A stretch of DNA of 64,000 bases from assembly GCF_018991925.1 (NCBI RefSeq), contig NW_024720773.1, positions 859,661 through 923,660 of the forward strand, written 5' to 3'. Made by a program: the position numbers and the translations under genes. This stretch comes from Homarus americanus. Taxonomy: Eukaryota; Arthropoda; Malacostraca; Decapoda; Nephropidae. Shown in pieces: positions 63,592-64,000 of this stretch. Under the pieces are notes generated by a model. It was not told where the DNA came from. It did no database searches and worked only from the letters and a program-made list of their open reading frames with translations. The first letter of the stretch is position 1, and each line of letters opens with the position of its first letter.

Positions 63592-64000
63592 CAGTCAACC
63601 CTCACTTTACGCGGTCCCACATTCCGCGTTTACGTGATACCCTGCCGAAACCCGGGATGCTCACATTCCGCGGTGCGTGTACCCTTTACCCGGAGAGTGT
63701 CCGGCTCGACGCTATTTTTAGATTCGCCCCTCCCGCCTGGGCAAGCCGCGCGGTAAGGTTGCGTAGTGCATGTCTCTGTTGCGTTATCAGTGACATCATA
63801 TGACGTATCGGACTGTGATTGGCCATGCATCCCTACCTCCCTCCGCTGCTAGCTGTAATTGGTTTAACCCTTTAGGTGCGTAATTAAATTTCGCGCCGGT
63901 TCCTGAAAAGTGTCAATTATCCTGCCAAAAATGAATTTCATATAATCACATTTTCTATATGTTTTTCCTAGAGAACTTTTAGTATATTGTCCAAATCTGG
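63592..64000 (+). mobile_element. Start of another Tigger-type element, cut by the window end
   Basis: TA-CAGTCAACCCTCACTTTAC at 63,590 begins the element. It contains a GC-rich region close to the promoter-like region at 37,985-38,190 (TGACATCATATGACG, GTATCGGACTGTGATTGGCC). The corresponding ORF, if any, would lie beyond the window. Confidence 0.75.

Overview
This is eukaryotic, almost certainly arthropod DNA, most likely from a decapod crustacean (inferred). The evidence is degenerate TTAGG-type telomere-like repeat, dense (TA)n, (GT)n and pentanucleotide microsatellites, and a mix of CR1-like and Jockey/I-like LINEs, Ty3/gypsy, Helitron, Harbinger, hAT, Tc1 and many pogo/Tigger DNA transposons. 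I found no prokaryotic gene. Only one short segment looks like a host gene: a terminal coding exon at 28,591-28,742 on the minus strand, with acceptor site, stop codon and AATAAA signal.

Layout. 1-1,466: 3' end of a Ty3/gypsy element with its LTR. 1,570-1,990: LINE RT tail. 2,303-9,108: a Tigger-type element (family A ends, TA target duplication) filled with a CR1-like LINE (about 3,000-5,592), a (TA)n array and a truncated Helitron (7,041-8,870). 9,840-17,290: C-terminal end of a Tigger transposase, split by a hAT element with a perfect 8-bp target duplication; its Ser/Thr/Pro tail has become a 6-kb, 24-bp minisatellite. 17,590-18,160: a second Tigger-like C-terminus, followed by a 4.5-kb G-rich 27-bp minisatellite (18,270-22,800). 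24,040-25,590: truncated LINE joined to a decayed Tc1-like transposase. 25,842-27,560: decayed Tigger transposase copy of family A. 27,816-27,914: assembly gap and a pentanucleotide array. 28,971-40,009: an approximately 11-kb Harbinger element swollen by nested insertions (one LINE and four Tigger-type elements). 40,965-41,533: hAT-derived BED-finger ORF. 41,541-52,366: a cluster of Tigger remnants, including a transposase pseudogene (46,318-48,104) and an open DNA-binding-domain-only ORF (50,918-51,448). 52,500-64,000: short Tigger-type elements, fold-back modules, (TA)n arrays and a possible long LTR (about 56,087-57,617).

The unifying theme is the pogo/Tigger superfamily. Four separate copies keep a match to the PCNA-interacting (PIP) box, Q-x-x-I-x-x-F-F, near the transposase C-terminus, and two more keep degenerate versions. 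One is an intact 126-codon ORF (38,195-38,575) with a CRE and inverted CCAAT boxes upstream. Behind the PIP position the tail is repeatedly made of tandem coding repeats, and in one copy that repeat escaped into a giant minisatellite. Short Tigger-type elements also appear to seed (TA)n and (TACTG)n microsatellites at their ends.
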